Part shown: piece after piece, positions 26,758 through 35,086 of the stretch
Layout: every line of letters starts with the position of its first letter
Numbering within the stretch: position 1 is the stretch's first letter
From: Thalassospira lucentensis MCCC 1A00383 = DSM 14000
GTDB lineage: Bacteria > Pseudomonadota > Alphaproteobacteria > Rhodospirillales > Thalassospiraceae
DNA: 64,000 bases
Direction of reading: 5' to 3'
NCBI RefSeq assembly: GCF_000421265.1
Contig: NZ_ATWN01000007.1
Span: forward strand, 62,001 to 126,000
The notes under the pieces: generated by a model
The model's input: the letters and a program-made list of their open reading frames with translations, nothing else
Database searches by the model: none
Told to the model about the DNA's origin: nothing
Program-made: the position numbers and the translations under genes

Positions 26758-27630
26758 ATGAAAAACAGTGTTAAAGCTGCAATTGTTCAAAAGTTTTTCG
26801 TAGCGGTATGCCTTTTGGCGTTTTCAGATGGTGCTTTTGCGCAATCGGGTTCTGTCACGGAACCATCCATGGTCGAAATCCCGGCGGGCTGGTTTTGGCA
26901 GGGGTCTGATGGGATCGAACGCTCATATGCCTATGATATTGACGAGCAGGTCTATGGCCACGACATTAGCCGCCGCAATAGATGGTATGATATCGAAGCC
27001 GACAAATGGCGCGTTCATCTTCTGCCCTACCATATTTCCAAGACCCCGGTGACCAACGATGATTACGCCGCGTTTATCAAGGCAACAGGTCATGCTGCCC
27101 CTGACATCAGCAAGGATGAATGGGACAGACAGGGGTTGATTTACAATTACGATACGATCGCGCCTTTCCTGTGGAAAAAGGGGCGCCCGCCCAAAGGACG
27201 CGGCAATCATCCTGTGGTGCTGGTGTCCTGGCAGGATGCACAGGCCTATGTTGAATGGCTAAGTGAAAAGACCGGGAAAAGCTGGTCATTGCCCAGCGAA
27301 CTTTATTGGGAAAAGGCTGTTCGCGGGGAAGAGGGAACCTTTTATCCGTGGGGCAATATCTATGACCCGACCCTTTTAAACAGTGGCGATCGTGGCCCCT
27401 TTGATACAACGCCGGTCGGGCAATATGATGCCGGGCCGTTTGGTCTTTTGGATGGTGTCGGACAGGTGTTTGAATGGACATCAACGTCCGGGCAGGCGGG
27501 GTATCGCTTTGTCAAAGGCGGGTCGTGGGATGACCGTGGTTGTGGTGTCTGTCGCCCGGCCGCCCGTCATGCGCGGCCTGAACATCTCAGACATATTCTG
27601 ATCGGCTTTCGCGTGATGTATCGCGACTGA
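26758..27630 (+). CDS. Exported formylglycine-generating-enzyme-like (SUMF1 fold) protein
   Basis: 290 residues with a signal peptide (cleavage near AFA-Q at residue 29). The rest is one FGE-sulfatase (PF03781) domain: MVEIPAGWFWQGSD at the start, ISKTPVTNDDYAAFIKATGH near 97-116, HPVVLVSWQDAQAYVEWLS near 153-171, LPSELYWEKAVRG near 179-191, and KGGSWDD followed by GFRVMYRD at the C-terminus. Family members oxidise cysteine to formylglycine or act as non-heme or copper oxygenases; others have lost catalysis. Two cysteines close together (DRGCGVCRPAARHA) lie where FGE active cysteines are found, but exact equivalence needs alignment. Divergent from the NPC-repeat gene. Confidence 0.85.
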   Translation: MKNSVKAAIVQKFFVAVCLLAFSDGAFAQSGSVTEPSMVEIPAGWFWQGSDGIERSYAYDIDEQVYGHDISRRNRWYDIEADKWRVHLLPYHISKTPVTNDDYAAFIKATGHAAPDISKDEWDRQGLIYNYDTIAPFLWKKGRPPKGRGNHPVVLVSWQDAQAYVEWLSEKTGKSWSLPSELYWEKAVRGEEGTFYPWGNIYDPTLLNSGDRGPFDTTPVGQYDAGPFGLLDGVGQVFEWTSTSGQAGYRFVKGGSWDDRGCGVCRPAARHARPEHLRHILIGFRVMYRD

Positions 27631-27721
27631 TTTTAGCCATTGAATTGCCTTCAGACCCTAAATCCCGCACCAAAAACACGGCCACATAATATGGACCACA
27701 GGGTTCATGTGCATATTTTAT

Positions 27722-27754
27722 AATGGAATAATCAGTATAAAACTGAATTCCATT
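27722..27754. repeat. Dyad AATGGAAT ... ATTCCATT between FGE-like and His-rich genes
   Basis: Exact eight-base arms, extended inward by CAGT/ACTG around ATAAA, so about 12 pairs can form. No T-tract follows on the plus strand. It could be an operator or a weak transcript end for the FGE-like gene. Confidence 0.4.
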
Positions 27755-27809
27755 GGTTGATCCTTGTTGCAAAGCACGTTGAAATCACTAACTCTTGATC
27801 GAGATTAAT

Positions 27810-27824
27810 TGGTCGGAATGACCA
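27810..27824 (+). promoter_or_regulatory. Operator-like palindrome TGGTC-N5-GACCA
   Basis: Perfect five-base inverted repeat 62 bases before the ATG of the gene at 27887. TGGT/ACCA arms are typical of GntR-family (FadR-like) sites. No such regulator is encoded in the window; inference. Confidence 0.4.
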
Positions 27825-27886
27825 GAATGCGGATATTTCTGCCTTTGCGGATATAGAAAGCGGATCGCAAAGACACTGGTGCTGAT

Positions 27887-28627
27887 ATGAGTCAAATAGC
27901 AATCGACTGGACATCCATTCCAACGGGCCGACTGAAAAGAATGTTGGCTGCGGGGCGTGATGTCATGGAATGTCATCGGGTTTTGACCGCCACCAGCGAT
28001 AACATCGTTGGCGAGCTGATCAAGACGGGCGGGACATTTTATGAATGGACGCATTACCCCGAAGGGGATGTTTATGACCGTCAATCACATGCGCAATTTT
28101 ATTATCACGCCCACCCAAAGGAAGAACGGCGTGAATGGGATGAACATGGTCATTTCCATAGTTTCATGCGCCCGCGTGGCATGCCCGATGGCTGCAAACC
28201 AAAACAGATAGACGGGTTTGAGTATCCCGAAGGGCCAAATGATGCGCTTTCGCATCTGGTGGCATTTTCCATGGATGAGTTCGGGTTTTGCCAGAGACTG
28301 TTTACCACCAATCGCTGGGTCACCGGCGAGGTCTGGTATGATGGTGCCGACGTGACGTCGATGCTTGATAATTTCATCATCGACCATGCACAGCCGTCTT
28401 GGCCGGTTAATCGCTGGATTTCCGGGATGATGGTTCTATATCGTCCACAGATCGAAGATTTAATCCGCCAGCGCGACGCCAAGATCACATCCTGGCAGCA
28501 ACAATATCCGGACCGTGATGTCTATGAGGATCGCGATCTTGAAGTAACCTCGACAGAAGATATCGCCGTTGCCGAGCAAATGTGCGCAATCGGTGCCGAA
28601 CTGGGTCGGCGCCGTGAGGCAGCCTGA
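27887..28627 (+). CDS. Conserved hypothetical protein, His-rich (possibly DUF6969)
   Basis: 246 residues, cytoplasmic by lack of signal or membrane segments. I do not firmly recognise it; the sequence style recalls the DUF6969 family. Notable are closely spaced histidines and acids in residues 68-90 (FYYHAHPKEERREWDEHGH), a possible metal site, and a conserved-looking tryptophan-rich segment TTNRWVTGEVWYDG near 143-156. The C-terminal third is charged and helical. It sits alone between the FGE-like gene and the convergent cytochrome c gene, sharing a terminator with the latter. The start codon choice rests on position only. Confidence 0.7.
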   Translation: MSQIAIDWTSIPTGRLKRMLAAGRDVMECHRVLTATSDNIVGELIKTGGTFYEWTHYPEGDVYDRQSHAQFYYHAHPKEERREWDEHGHFHSFMRPRGMPDGCKPKQIDGFEYPEGPNDALSHLVAFSMDEFGFCQRLFTTNRWVTGEVWYDGADVTSMLDNFIIDHAQPSWPVNRWISGMMVLYRPQIEDLIRQRDAKITSWQQQYPDRDVYEDRDLEVTSTEDIAVAEQMCAIGAELGRRREAA

Positions 28628-28661
28628 CAAGACCGGAAACGATTGAGTGCCGTGACATGAC

Positions 28662-28699
28662 AAAAGGCCGATGCGCAGATGCATCGGCCTTTTATTTTT
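28662..28699. terminator. Bidirectional terminator between the His-rich and cytochrome c genes
   Basis: AAAAGGCCGATGC pairs with GCATCGGCCTTTT around a short loop, with TATTTTTG on the plus side and TTGTCATG on the minus side. Confidence 0.8.
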
Positions 28700-28717
28700 G
28701 GGGGTCAGGGTGTTGAA

Positions 28718-29116
28718 TTATTTCGTTTTAAGAAACTCAATCATGTCCGCAACGTCTTCATCCTTCTTAAGTTTGAAGGCCATTTTCGAACGTTGTTTGG
28801 ACCCGGCAATTTCACTGAGTTTTGCGGACGGATCTTTGAGGTAATCGGTCAGGAAGGCCTCGTCGGAGACAAAACCTTTTTCACACGCGGCTTGGTATCC
28901 CTTGCCGTATTTGTATCCATCGACGGTACCGCAGTCACGACCGACAGCGCCAGCCAGGCTTGGGCCGACCTTGTTTACGCCAGCATCGACACTGTGGCAG
29001 GCAGCGCAGCGTTTAAAAAGTTTCTCGCCATTTTCGGCATCACCGGCAACGGCCGGGACAGCGGCAAGGATGACAAGGGACGTGGCGGCGAATGCAATTT
29101 TGCGGGAAAGTGACAT
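28718..29116 (-). CDS. Periplasmic class I cytochrome c
   Basis: 132 residues. Signal peptide of about 24 residues ends AVA-G. The heme site CAACH is at residues 37-41, and the likely distal methionine is in RSKMAFKLKK near residue 111. The spacing and the DGYKYGKGYQAA insert match soluble c2/c550-type electron carriers of alphaproteobacteria. Two extra cysteines (near 61 in GRDCGTVDG and 78 in QAACEKG) could form a disulfide. A GAGAGG ribosome site lies upstream. Its partner is not evident; the neighbouring thiol-rich and FGE-like proteins are also exported. Confidence 0.92.
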   Translation of the reverse strand: MSLSRKIAFAATSLVILAAVPAVAGDAENGEKLFKRCAACHSVDAGVNKVGPSLAGAVGRDCGTVDGYKYGKGYQAACEKGFVSDEAFLTDYLKDPSAKLSEIAGSKQRSKMAFKLKKDEDVADMIEFLKTK

Positions 29117-29578
29117 TATCGGGCCTCTCTTTGTTCATTCCCGTTGACCGGGATTACGTATCGATAGACTAGGGTCAGGACCTAGCACCCGTTTGGGTAA
29201 CCAGAAGGTCAACAGGGCGGCATATTGTGCTTAAAAAATAAGGCCGTGCTGTTGAGATTCTAGAAATCATAACGACATCTAGCATATCTAAACCGTACAG
29301 GATTTGAGTTTAGTCAATTTTCGACAGTTAATACGTAGGGATGCTGATGATGGATTGCGCGTCGGTTCATGGCCTGAAATGATCTATCGCATGTGCAGTT
29401 CATGGTCCCGATATAAGGCCATTTTGACTGTGAGGATGACATGATGAAAGAGCTAGGGTATTGAATATCAGGTATTTGTGCTAAATTTCGGGAAATTATG
29501 TTTGTCGAAACTCTGCCACAAGTATAGTGTAAAAAGGTTAGTTGGCAGCCATCCGGTAAGCGTGCCAGGAGATATCTA
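29117..29578. other. 462-base non-coding stretch
   Basis: Contains the promoters of the divergent cytochrome c and DUF2336 genes. A CCCGTT-GACCGGG short dyad lies near 29140. I see no RNA gene or convincing small reading frame; a 93-codon minus-strand frame at 29314-29595 lacks a ribosome site and any recognisable composition. Confidence 0.5.
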
Positions 29579-30715
29579 TTGCCGCGTATCACCAAAGAAG
29601 ATCTGAGTAAGCTGGTTCAAGACCCGTCCGGGTCAAACCGTGCGGATACTGCTGATAAGATCAGTCGCGAGTTTTCAACAGAAACTCTGTCTGACAGCGA
29701 ACGCATTTTGGCCGAAGATATCTTTCGTTTGATGATCCGCGATGCGGAAGTCCGTGTTCGCAAAGCTTTGGCCAAGAACCTTCAGCAAACCCCGCTTGTG
29801 CCCCATGATGTGGTGGCAACACTGGCGCGCGACGTTGATGAAGTTGCCCTGCCGATCCTGAAGTTTTCCGAAGTTCTCAATGATGAAGACCTTGTCGATA
29901 TCATTGGCGATAATACCGACAGCGTGGAAAAGCAGCGTGCCATTGCGTCGCGCGCCCATGTGTCGGAAATCGTTTCAGCGACCCTTGTCGATATTGGCCA
30001 TGAAGATGTGATGGTTGATCTGGTTTCGAACGCCGGTGCCGAGATCAGTGAAGTGTCGTTGCAGAAAGTTGTCGAAGAGTTCGGTGAAAACGAACGCATC
30101 CAAAAACCAATGATTGAACGCAATCATTTGCCGATCACGATTGCCGAACGTTTGGTGACGCTGGTGTCTGATCGGATGCGCGCAGAACTTATTTCACGTG
30201 GTCACATCCCCGAGGGCATCGTCAACGCCGTGATGACCCAATCGCAGGAAAGTGCCACCATTGGCCTTCTGGGCGAGGGGGCGGAAGACCGCGATGTCGA
30301 ACTTCTGGTCGAGCATCTCTATGCCAACAACCGTCTCACAAGCGGTTTGATCCTGCGTGCGCTTTGCATGGGCGATGTATCGTTCTTTGAGGCGGCCTTG
30401 GCACGGCGTGCCGGTGTATCGTTGATCAATACCCGCATTTTGATCCATGACAGCGGGCCTTTCGGGCTTGAGGCAATCTATAATAAGGCCGACCTGCCAG
30501 AACATTTCTTTCCCGGTGTCCGTGCCGCGATGGAAGTTGCCCGCGAGACCACCTTTGATGGTGGGGAGCAGGATAAGGAACGTTATTCACGGCGTATGAT
30601 CGAACGGGTTTTGACCCAATACGGTGATCTGGGTGTCGAATTTGATTCCGATGACGTCGATTACCTGATGGGCCGGATGTTGCAATTGCCCAGTGAACGG
30701 GCGATGCATCAGTAA
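29579..30715 (+). CDS. DUF2336 domain protein
   Basis: 378 residues, acidic, predicted as helical repeats with no signal or membrane segment. DUF2336 proteins are widespread in Alphaproteobacteria and mostly uncharacterised. Seen features: a HEAT-like N-terminal part (FRLMIRDAEVRVRKALAKNL near 49-68, with DIGHEDVMVDLVSNAGAEIS near 138-157) and the C-terminal DUF2336 region with FFEAALARRAGVS. It starts at TTG: AGGAG at 29567-29571 is seven bases upstream and no nearby ATG has a ribosome site. Monocistronic, closed by a terminator. Confidence 0.82.
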   Translation: MPRITKEDLSKLVQDPSGSNRADTADKISREFSTETLSDSERILAEDIFRLMIRDAEVRVRKALAKNLQQTPLVPHDVVATLARDVDEVALPILKFSEVLNDEDLVDIIGDNTDSVEKQRAIASRAHVSEIVSATLVDIGHEDVMVDLVSNAGAEISEVSLQKVVEEFGENERIQKPMIERNHLPITIAERLVTLVSDRMRAELISRGHIPEGIVNAVMTQSQESATIGLLGEGAEDRDVELLVEHLYANNRLTSGLILRALCMGDVSFFEAALARRAGVSLINTRILIHDSGPFGLEAIYNKADLPEHFFPGVRAAMEVARETTFDGGEQDKERYSRRMIERVLTQYGDLGVEFDSDDVDYLMGRMLQLPSERAMHQ

Positions 30716-30753
30716 CAACCGCGCAATCGGTCACCGTTGCCATCAATCTCAGG

Positions 30754-30794
30754 AAACCGCCAGGTTAAGCAACATGCTTTCGGGCGGTTTTTTT
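30754..30794 (+). terminator. Terminator after the DUF2336 gene
   Basis: AAACCGCC pairs with GGCGGTTT and is followed by a T-run. The 21-base loop contains a second hairpin, AAGCA-ACA-TGCTT. Confidence 0.75.
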
Positions 30795-30839
30795 GTGACT
30801 GGAGTTTAGGTCGTCAATTGACGGGGCGTTCGCAACATG

Positions 30840-30871
30840 AAAAAGGCGCCGTTCTTAAACGGCGCCTTTTG
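30840..30871 (-). terminator. Terminator of the DctPQM TRAP operon
   Basis: On the minus strand AAAAGGCGCCGTTT pairs with AACGGCGCCTTTTT, ending in a T-run, 27 bases after the dctM stop codon. Confidence 0.85.
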
Positions 30872-30897
30872 GGAAAGTCAGTGGTTGTACCAGAAGC

Positions 30898-32289
30898 CTA
30901 CTCAAGCAGGGTATTTGGCATCCACAAGGCAATTTCAGGGAACGCCATCACCAGGATCAAGCCGATAACCTGCAACAGAACAAAGGGAATGATGCCTTTG
31001 TATATCTGCTGAATGGAGATCGATTTTGGTGCAACGCCCTTAAGATAAAACAGGGCGAACCCGAACGGCGGGGTTAAGAAACTTGTTTGCAAGTTTACCG
31101 CCACAAGGACCGCAAACCAGGTCAGAACCTGCGTCTCGGTTGCGCCCAGTCCACCAACATCAAGATGATGACCGAAATCAAGCTGTGCGATCACAGGTGC
31201 AAAGATCGGCAGAACAATCAGCGTAATCTCAACCCAGTCAAAGAAGAAGCCAAGGATAAACACGATCAGCATCAGCAACAGCAAGATGCCCCATGATCCC
31301 AAGCCGGCCTGTTCAACCAGATCAATGACAAGATCATCGCCACCAAGCGAACGGAACACGTATGAGAATACGGTAGCACCAGCAAACAGGAAGAACAGCA
31401 TTGCCCCGGTCAGAGCCGAACGTTCGCAGACATCCTTAAGGACCGGCCATTTAAGCCGTCCTTTAACCAATGCAAGGAACGTCGCGCCAACTGCGCCCAC
31501 ACCAGCGGCCTCGGTCGGGGTCGCGAAGCCTGCAAAGATTGACCCAAGTACCAGAACAATCAGGAAGACCGGCGGGAGGAAGCTTCGCAGCATCATCATC
31601 ACAAGGTCTTTGCCGTGGACGGCTTCGCCTTCTGGAAGCGGCGGGGCCAGTGACGGGTTTATCTGACAGCGGATAAAGATGTAAACAGTGTACAAACTTG
31701 CCAGAAGCAGGCCGGGAATGATCGATGCCAGGAACAGATTGCCGACCGAAATCGACAGAAGGTCTGACATCAGAACCAGCATGATGGACGGCGGTATCAG
31801 GATGCCAAGGGTACCAGAGGCGGCAATTGTCCCGGTCGCAAGCGACGGGTCATAATTGCGGCGCAACATGACCGGCAAGGCCAGAAGCGTCATCATCACA
31901 ACAGATGCGCCGATAATGCCCGTGGTTGCGGCCATAATGGTGCCCATCAGAGTGACCGAAAGTGCCAAGCCACCCGGAACCTTGCGCAGCAGCATGTTCA
32001 GGCATTCAAGCAGATCTTCGGCGACGCCACTTTTTTCAAGCATCGTACCCATGAAAATGAACATGGGAACGGCAACCATCACCATATTTTCGGCGATGCC
32101 ACCCCAGATGCGCGAAACGATGTTGAAGAATTCAATAAAGGAGAAAACGTCATAGGCCATACCGAGGAAGCCAAAGGCAATCCCTATGCCTGAAATGACG
32201 AATGCAACCGGAAGACCCGTGAACACAAAGATGCCGATACAGGCAAACATGAACAGCGGAAACCAGTCTTCGATATAAAAGTTATCCAT
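30898..32289 (-). CDS. dctM: TRAP transporter large permease subunit
   Basis: 463 residues with about 12 hydrophobic helices. DctM-family landmarks: MGTIMAATTGIIGASVVMMTLLALPVMLRR (residues about 114-143) and the middle segment SGTLGILIPPSIMLVL near 155-170. The C-terminal part contains NLQTSFLTPPFGFALFYLKG. It is the Na+-dependent transport channel of a three-component TRAP importer. It follows the small subunit by 20 bases and is the last gene of the operon, with a terminator after it. Confidence 0.95.
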   Translation of the reverse strand: MDNFYIEDWFPLFMFACIGIFVFTGLPVAFVISGIGIAFGFLGMAYDVFSFIEFFNIVSRIWGGIAENMVMVAVPMFIFMGTMLEKSGVAEDLLECLNMLLRKVPGGLALSVTLMGTIMAATTGIIGASVVMMTLLALPVMLRRNYDPSLATGTIAASGTLGILIPPSIMLVLMSDLLSISVGNLFLASIIPGLLLASLYTVYIFIRCQINPSLAPPLPEGEAVHGKDLVMMMLRSFLPPVFLIVLVLGSIFAGFATPTEAAGVGAVGATFLALVKGRLKWPVLKDVCERSALTGAMLFFLFAGATVFSYVFRSLGGDDLVIDLVEQAGLGSWGILLLLMLIVFILGFFFDWVEITLIVLPIFAPVIAQLDFGHHLDVGGLGATETQVLTWFAVLVAVNLQTSFLTPPFGFALFYLKGVAPKSISIQQIYKGIIPFVLLQVIGLILVMAFPEIALWMPNTLLE

Positions 32290-32309
32290 TTGGGTTATCC
32301 CTGTCCGGC

Positions 32310-32894
32310 TTAGTCTTTGAGCTTGGCGACGTCGCCAAGGTCTGCGTGGTGGGTCCCGACATAATAGCCCGCACGTTTATGCAGGTTGGTCGGTCCAAAG
32401 ACAAAGACGAAGCATTTCATAAATATCGAAAGCCCCGCCATCGCGAGAAGCCCAAAGCCGATGGGGATTGTCGATTTGATGATCCAGCGATGTGTCAAGC
32501 CGGTTGTCGACGCCGAAACCTCGTGGTTTTCAAAGGAGCGGGCGACAAAATCAAAACCGAAATAAAGCACCAAGGCACAGAACGGCAGGACACAGATAAG
32601 GCCGCCGATCATTTCAACAATGGCGCGGGTGCGCGGACGCAAATTGTCACGGATCAGTTCGATACGGACATGAGAGTCGCGAATATAACCAAAACCAAAA
32701 CACAGCATGAACAGGCCGGTGTGCAGGTGCCATTCGAGTTCCTGCAATTTGATCGATCCTTGACCGCCAAATTTACGCTGGATCACATCATAAATGATCG
32801 TCAGCATCAGCGGGATCGCCAGCAAGGATGCCCACTTCCCGATACGGGAAACGACGGCGTCAATGCAGTCACTAATTTTTAGTAGCGCTTCCAT
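32310..32894 (-). CDS. dctQ: TRAP transporter small permease subunit
   Basis: About 194 residues with four membrane helices, for example WASLLAIPLMLTIIYDVIQR near 22-41. The family motif ELEWHLHTGLFMLCFGFGY is near 53-71, and RDSHVRIELI follows. The ATG at 32894 is preceded by GGGAG with six-base spacing; a TTG at 32927 would add 11 residues without a ribosome site. It partners the large subunit downstream and the binding protein upstream. Confidence 0.93.
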   Translation of the reverse strand: MEALLKISDCIDAVVSRIGKWASLLAIPLMLTIIYDVIQRKFGGQGSIKLQELEWHLHTGLFMLCFGFGYIRDSHVRIELIRDNLRPRTRAIVEMIGGLICVLPFCALVLYFGFDFVARSFENHEVSASTTGLTHRWIIKSTIPIGFGLLAMAGLSIFMKCFVFVFGPTNLHKRAGYYVGTHHADLGDVAKLKD

Positions 32895-33003
32895 AGGAGA
32901 CTCCCGGGTCTTCTCTTTCGCGGTCAAGGCCGGGGCACGCGGACCCGGCCTTGCCGTGACTTGTTTTTATAGACTGCGTAAGCAGCCTTTCAGACCGTTT
33001 GGA

Positions 33004-34065
33004 TTAATCGAGATACCCGATGTCTTTCCAGATTTTGTAATCTGCACGGAAGGACTGCAGGCTTTCATAGGCATCCTTGAATGCGGCATCTTCACTCGAA
33101 AGTTCGCCAGCCACTTCTTCCCATGCACCACGCATCGCATCGAGCATTTCCGGCGACCATTTTTTGATGTTCACGCCTTTTTCCTGAAGTTCTTTCAGGG
33201 CTGCGAACTGGATCGCTTCGCCTTCTGCGAAACCATAAGCAAGGTTGTCGTTACAGACTGTTTCGATCTGTGCCTGCTGGGTGTCGGAAAGTGCATCCCA
33301 TTTTTCTTTGTTCATCATCAGATCAAAGAAGGTCGACTGCTGATGCCAGCCCGGGAAGTAGTAGTATTTGGCTACCTGATGGAAGCCAAGTTTCAGATCG
33401 ATCGCTGGCATGGAGAATTCGGTCGCATCAATCGTACCCAGCTCAAGTGCCGGATAGATGTCGCCGGCCGAAAGAAGCTGGGTCGATACACCGAGTTTTT
33501 CCATGACTTTTGCGCCGAGGCCAAAGAAGCGCATCTTCAGGCCCTTAAGGTCATCAACCGAGTTGATTTCCTTGGAGAACCAGCCAGAAGCTTCCGGTGC
33601 GATCAGGCCACAGAACAGCGACTTGATGCCATGTTCGGCATACAGCTTGTCAAAGATTTCCTGACCGCCGCCAAACTTAACCCATGCCAGATATTCACCT
33701 GCCTGCGGGCCGAACGGAACAGCACCGAACAGCTGAAGGGCAGGGACTTTACCAGCCCAATATCCCGGGGTTGAGAAGGCCGCATCAATCGAGCCGGTTG
33801 AAACAGCATCAAAAACTTCGAGTGCAGGCACAAGTGCGCCCGGCTCATAGAATTTAATGTTGATGTTGCCACCGGAAACGGCATCGATTTTTTCATCGAC
33901 GCGCTTGCCCAACGTCCCGAGCTGGGTCAGGCTGCCAGGATAGGTTGACCCCATTTTCCAGCGAACGCGTTCCTGAGCATTTGCATCAGATGGGGCCGCA
34001 GAAAATGCTGCCGTTGCGAGAACTGCGACACAAGTTGCCGACTTAAGCAGTTTAGAAAAGCTCAT
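33004..34065 (-). CDS. dctP: TRAP transporter solute-binding protein, DctP/TakP-like
   Basis: 353 residues with a signal peptide of about 30 residues ending DANA-Q. The DctP-fold features are WKMGSTYPGSL near 36-46, the carboxylate-binding arginine region LKGLKMRFFGLGAKVMEKL near 174-192, and ATEFSMPAIDLKLGFHQVAK near 213-232. The last two resemble TakP-type proteins that bind 2-keto or hydroxy monocarboxylates, so a similar organic acid is likely. First gene of the operon; the gap to dctQ is 109 bases. A TGGTAATACCA operator candidate lies 29 bases before its ATG. Confidence 0.92.
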   Translation of the reverse strand: MSFSKLLKSATCVAVLATAAFSAAPSDANAQERVRWKMGSTYPGSLTQLGTLGKRVDEKIDAVSGGNINIKFYEPGALVPALEVFDAVSTGSIDAAFSTPGYWAGKVPALQLFGAVPFGPQAGEYLAWVKFGGGQEIFDKLYAEHGIKSLFCGLIAPEASGWFSKEINSVDDLKGLKMRFFGLGAKVMEKLGVSTQLLSAGDIYPALELGTIDATEFSMPAIDLKLGFHQVAKYYYFPGWHQQSTFFDLMMNKEKWDALSDTQQAQIETVCNDNLAYGFAEGEAIQFAALKELQEKGVNIKKWSPEMLDAMRGAWEEVAGELSSEDAAFKDAYESLQSFRADYKIWKDIGYLD

Positions 34066-34093
34066 CCGTCTTCCTCCCTAAGAAGTCCGAAAT

Positions 34094-34104
34094 TGGTAAT
34101 ACCA
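34094..34104 (-). promoter_or_regulatory. GntR/FadR-type operator candidate before dctP
   Basis: TGGTAATACCA is a perfect TGGT-N3-ACCA palindrome, the arrangement used by FadR-subfamily GntR repressors that control organic-acid and sugar-acid importers. It is placed 29 bases from the dctP ATG, overlapping the likely transcription start. The cognate regulator is not in the window. Confidence 0.5.
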
Positions 34105-34579
34105 CGTGAGGCGGACAACCGCGTTTTGCTATTATTATTGCTGCGGGTTTCCGCCGATTTTCATGTTGCGAGGCCGAGCATAAGCGTAATTCGCAAGTAT
34201 GGGCAAGTTTGTTTCGCTCTTTGCGCAAGAAAATATCTTCGCGGATGCGTGAAAAATAACTTGCATCCAGCTTCAAAAGCAGGATTTGCGCACGGGAATG
34301 CGTATTTTTACAGACGTTTAGGCTTTGGTGCGGCCCTATCCTTAAAAGACACGTTATATTCGTCGCTTAGCAAAATTGCTCTGCGACGATTCGCCTTTTG
34401 TATGGGATCGAGCGCTGAATGTATGGTGTGGGGTGTTTTGATTTATCGTGTGATGAAGGTTTTCAGGGGCTGTGCGCGGACATCTGGTTTTGCAGCTGCA
34501 ACATCATTCGGGCTGCTGTGGTCCCTGATTTTTGGAGATGTGGGAGTGCGACGTTGCCCGGGCATCAGAGGCCTGAAAT
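34105..34579. other. Roughly 475-base stretch without a supported gene
   Basis: Between the dctP promoter and the tRNA-Pro terminator. A plus-strand frame of 162 codons at 34093-34581 starts within the dctP operator region, lacks a ribosome site and ends inside the terminator; its composition does not look like a real protein. No RNA gene recognised. Confidence 0.5.
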
Positions 34580-34580
34580 G

Positions 34581-34614
34581 AAAACGGGCGGTCTTTTAAA
34601 AAAAAGACCGCCCG
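34581..34614 (-). terminator. Terminator of the first tRNA-Pro
   Basis: CGGGCGGTCTTTT and AAAAGACCGCCCG pair; on the minus strand a TTTT follows. It is located directly 3' of the tRNA. Confidence 0.75.
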
Positions 34615-34619
34615 ACTGA

Positions 34620-34696
34620 TGGTCGGAGCGAGAGGATTCGAACCTCCGACCCCTGCCTCCCGAAGACAGTGCTCTACCAGGCTGAGCTACGCTCCG
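34620..34696 (-). tRNA. tRNA-Pro (anticodon CGG), copy 1
   Basis: 77-base cloverleaf read on the minus strand: acceptor arms CGGAGCG/CGCTCCG, D-arm TAGCTCAGCCTGGTAGAGCA, anticodon stem CTGTC/GGCAG with loop TTCGGGA, T-loop GGTTCGAATCC, and encoded CCA. The anticodon CGG reads CCG codons. Confidence 0.95.
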
Positions 34697-34856
34697 TCAG
34701 TGGCGGGAGGTTTAGCCCTTCTTTCCGCGCGGATCAAGCATAATCGGGCTGTTTTCAGGGAAATATTTGCGTGATTGGAGGCGTTCAGCACCGAGTTGCC
34801 CAAGGATAAGTCAAGATCGATCCGGGGTTCTGATTTGACCAATTGCTTTGAACGCA

Positions 34857-34892
34857 AAAGGCCCCGAAACGGATCACCGTTTCAGGGCCTTT
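34857..34892 (-). terminator. Terminator of the second tRNA-Pro
   Basis: On the minus strand AAAGGCCCTGAAACGG pairs with CCGTTTCGGGGCCTTTT and ends in TTTTGC. It separates the two tRNA genes, so each has its own terminator. Confidence 0.75.
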
Positions 34893-34898
34893 GAATAA

Positions 34899-34975
34899 TG
34901 GTCGGAGCGAGAGGATTCGAACCTCCGACCCCTGCCTCCCGAAGACAGTGCTCTACCAGGCTGAGCTACGCTCCG
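34899..34975 (-). tRNA. tRNA-Pro (anticodon CGG), copy 2
   Basis: Identical over all 77 bases to the copy at 34620-34696, including the encoded CCA, with the same TCA just upstream. It is 202 bases away and has its own terminator. Confidence 0.95.
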
Positions 34976-35086
34976 TCATTCTGCGAAGCCGGGTGATAAT
35001 GGTTTCTGGCAGGTGACGCAAGATATTTTTGTGACATCGTTGCCCAACACCGCCAAGCAATATGGGGTGCTTGTCGATAGGTGGTA

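Noticed and set aside
29314..29595. 93-codon minus-strand frame in the cytochrome c / DUF2336 gap
   Set aside because: No ribosome site and it overlaps the start of the DUF2336 gene; no recognisable pattern.
34093..34581. 162-codon plus-strand frame upstream of dctP
   Set aside because: Starts in the dctP promoter, ends in a terminator, no ribosome site, composition unlike neighbours.
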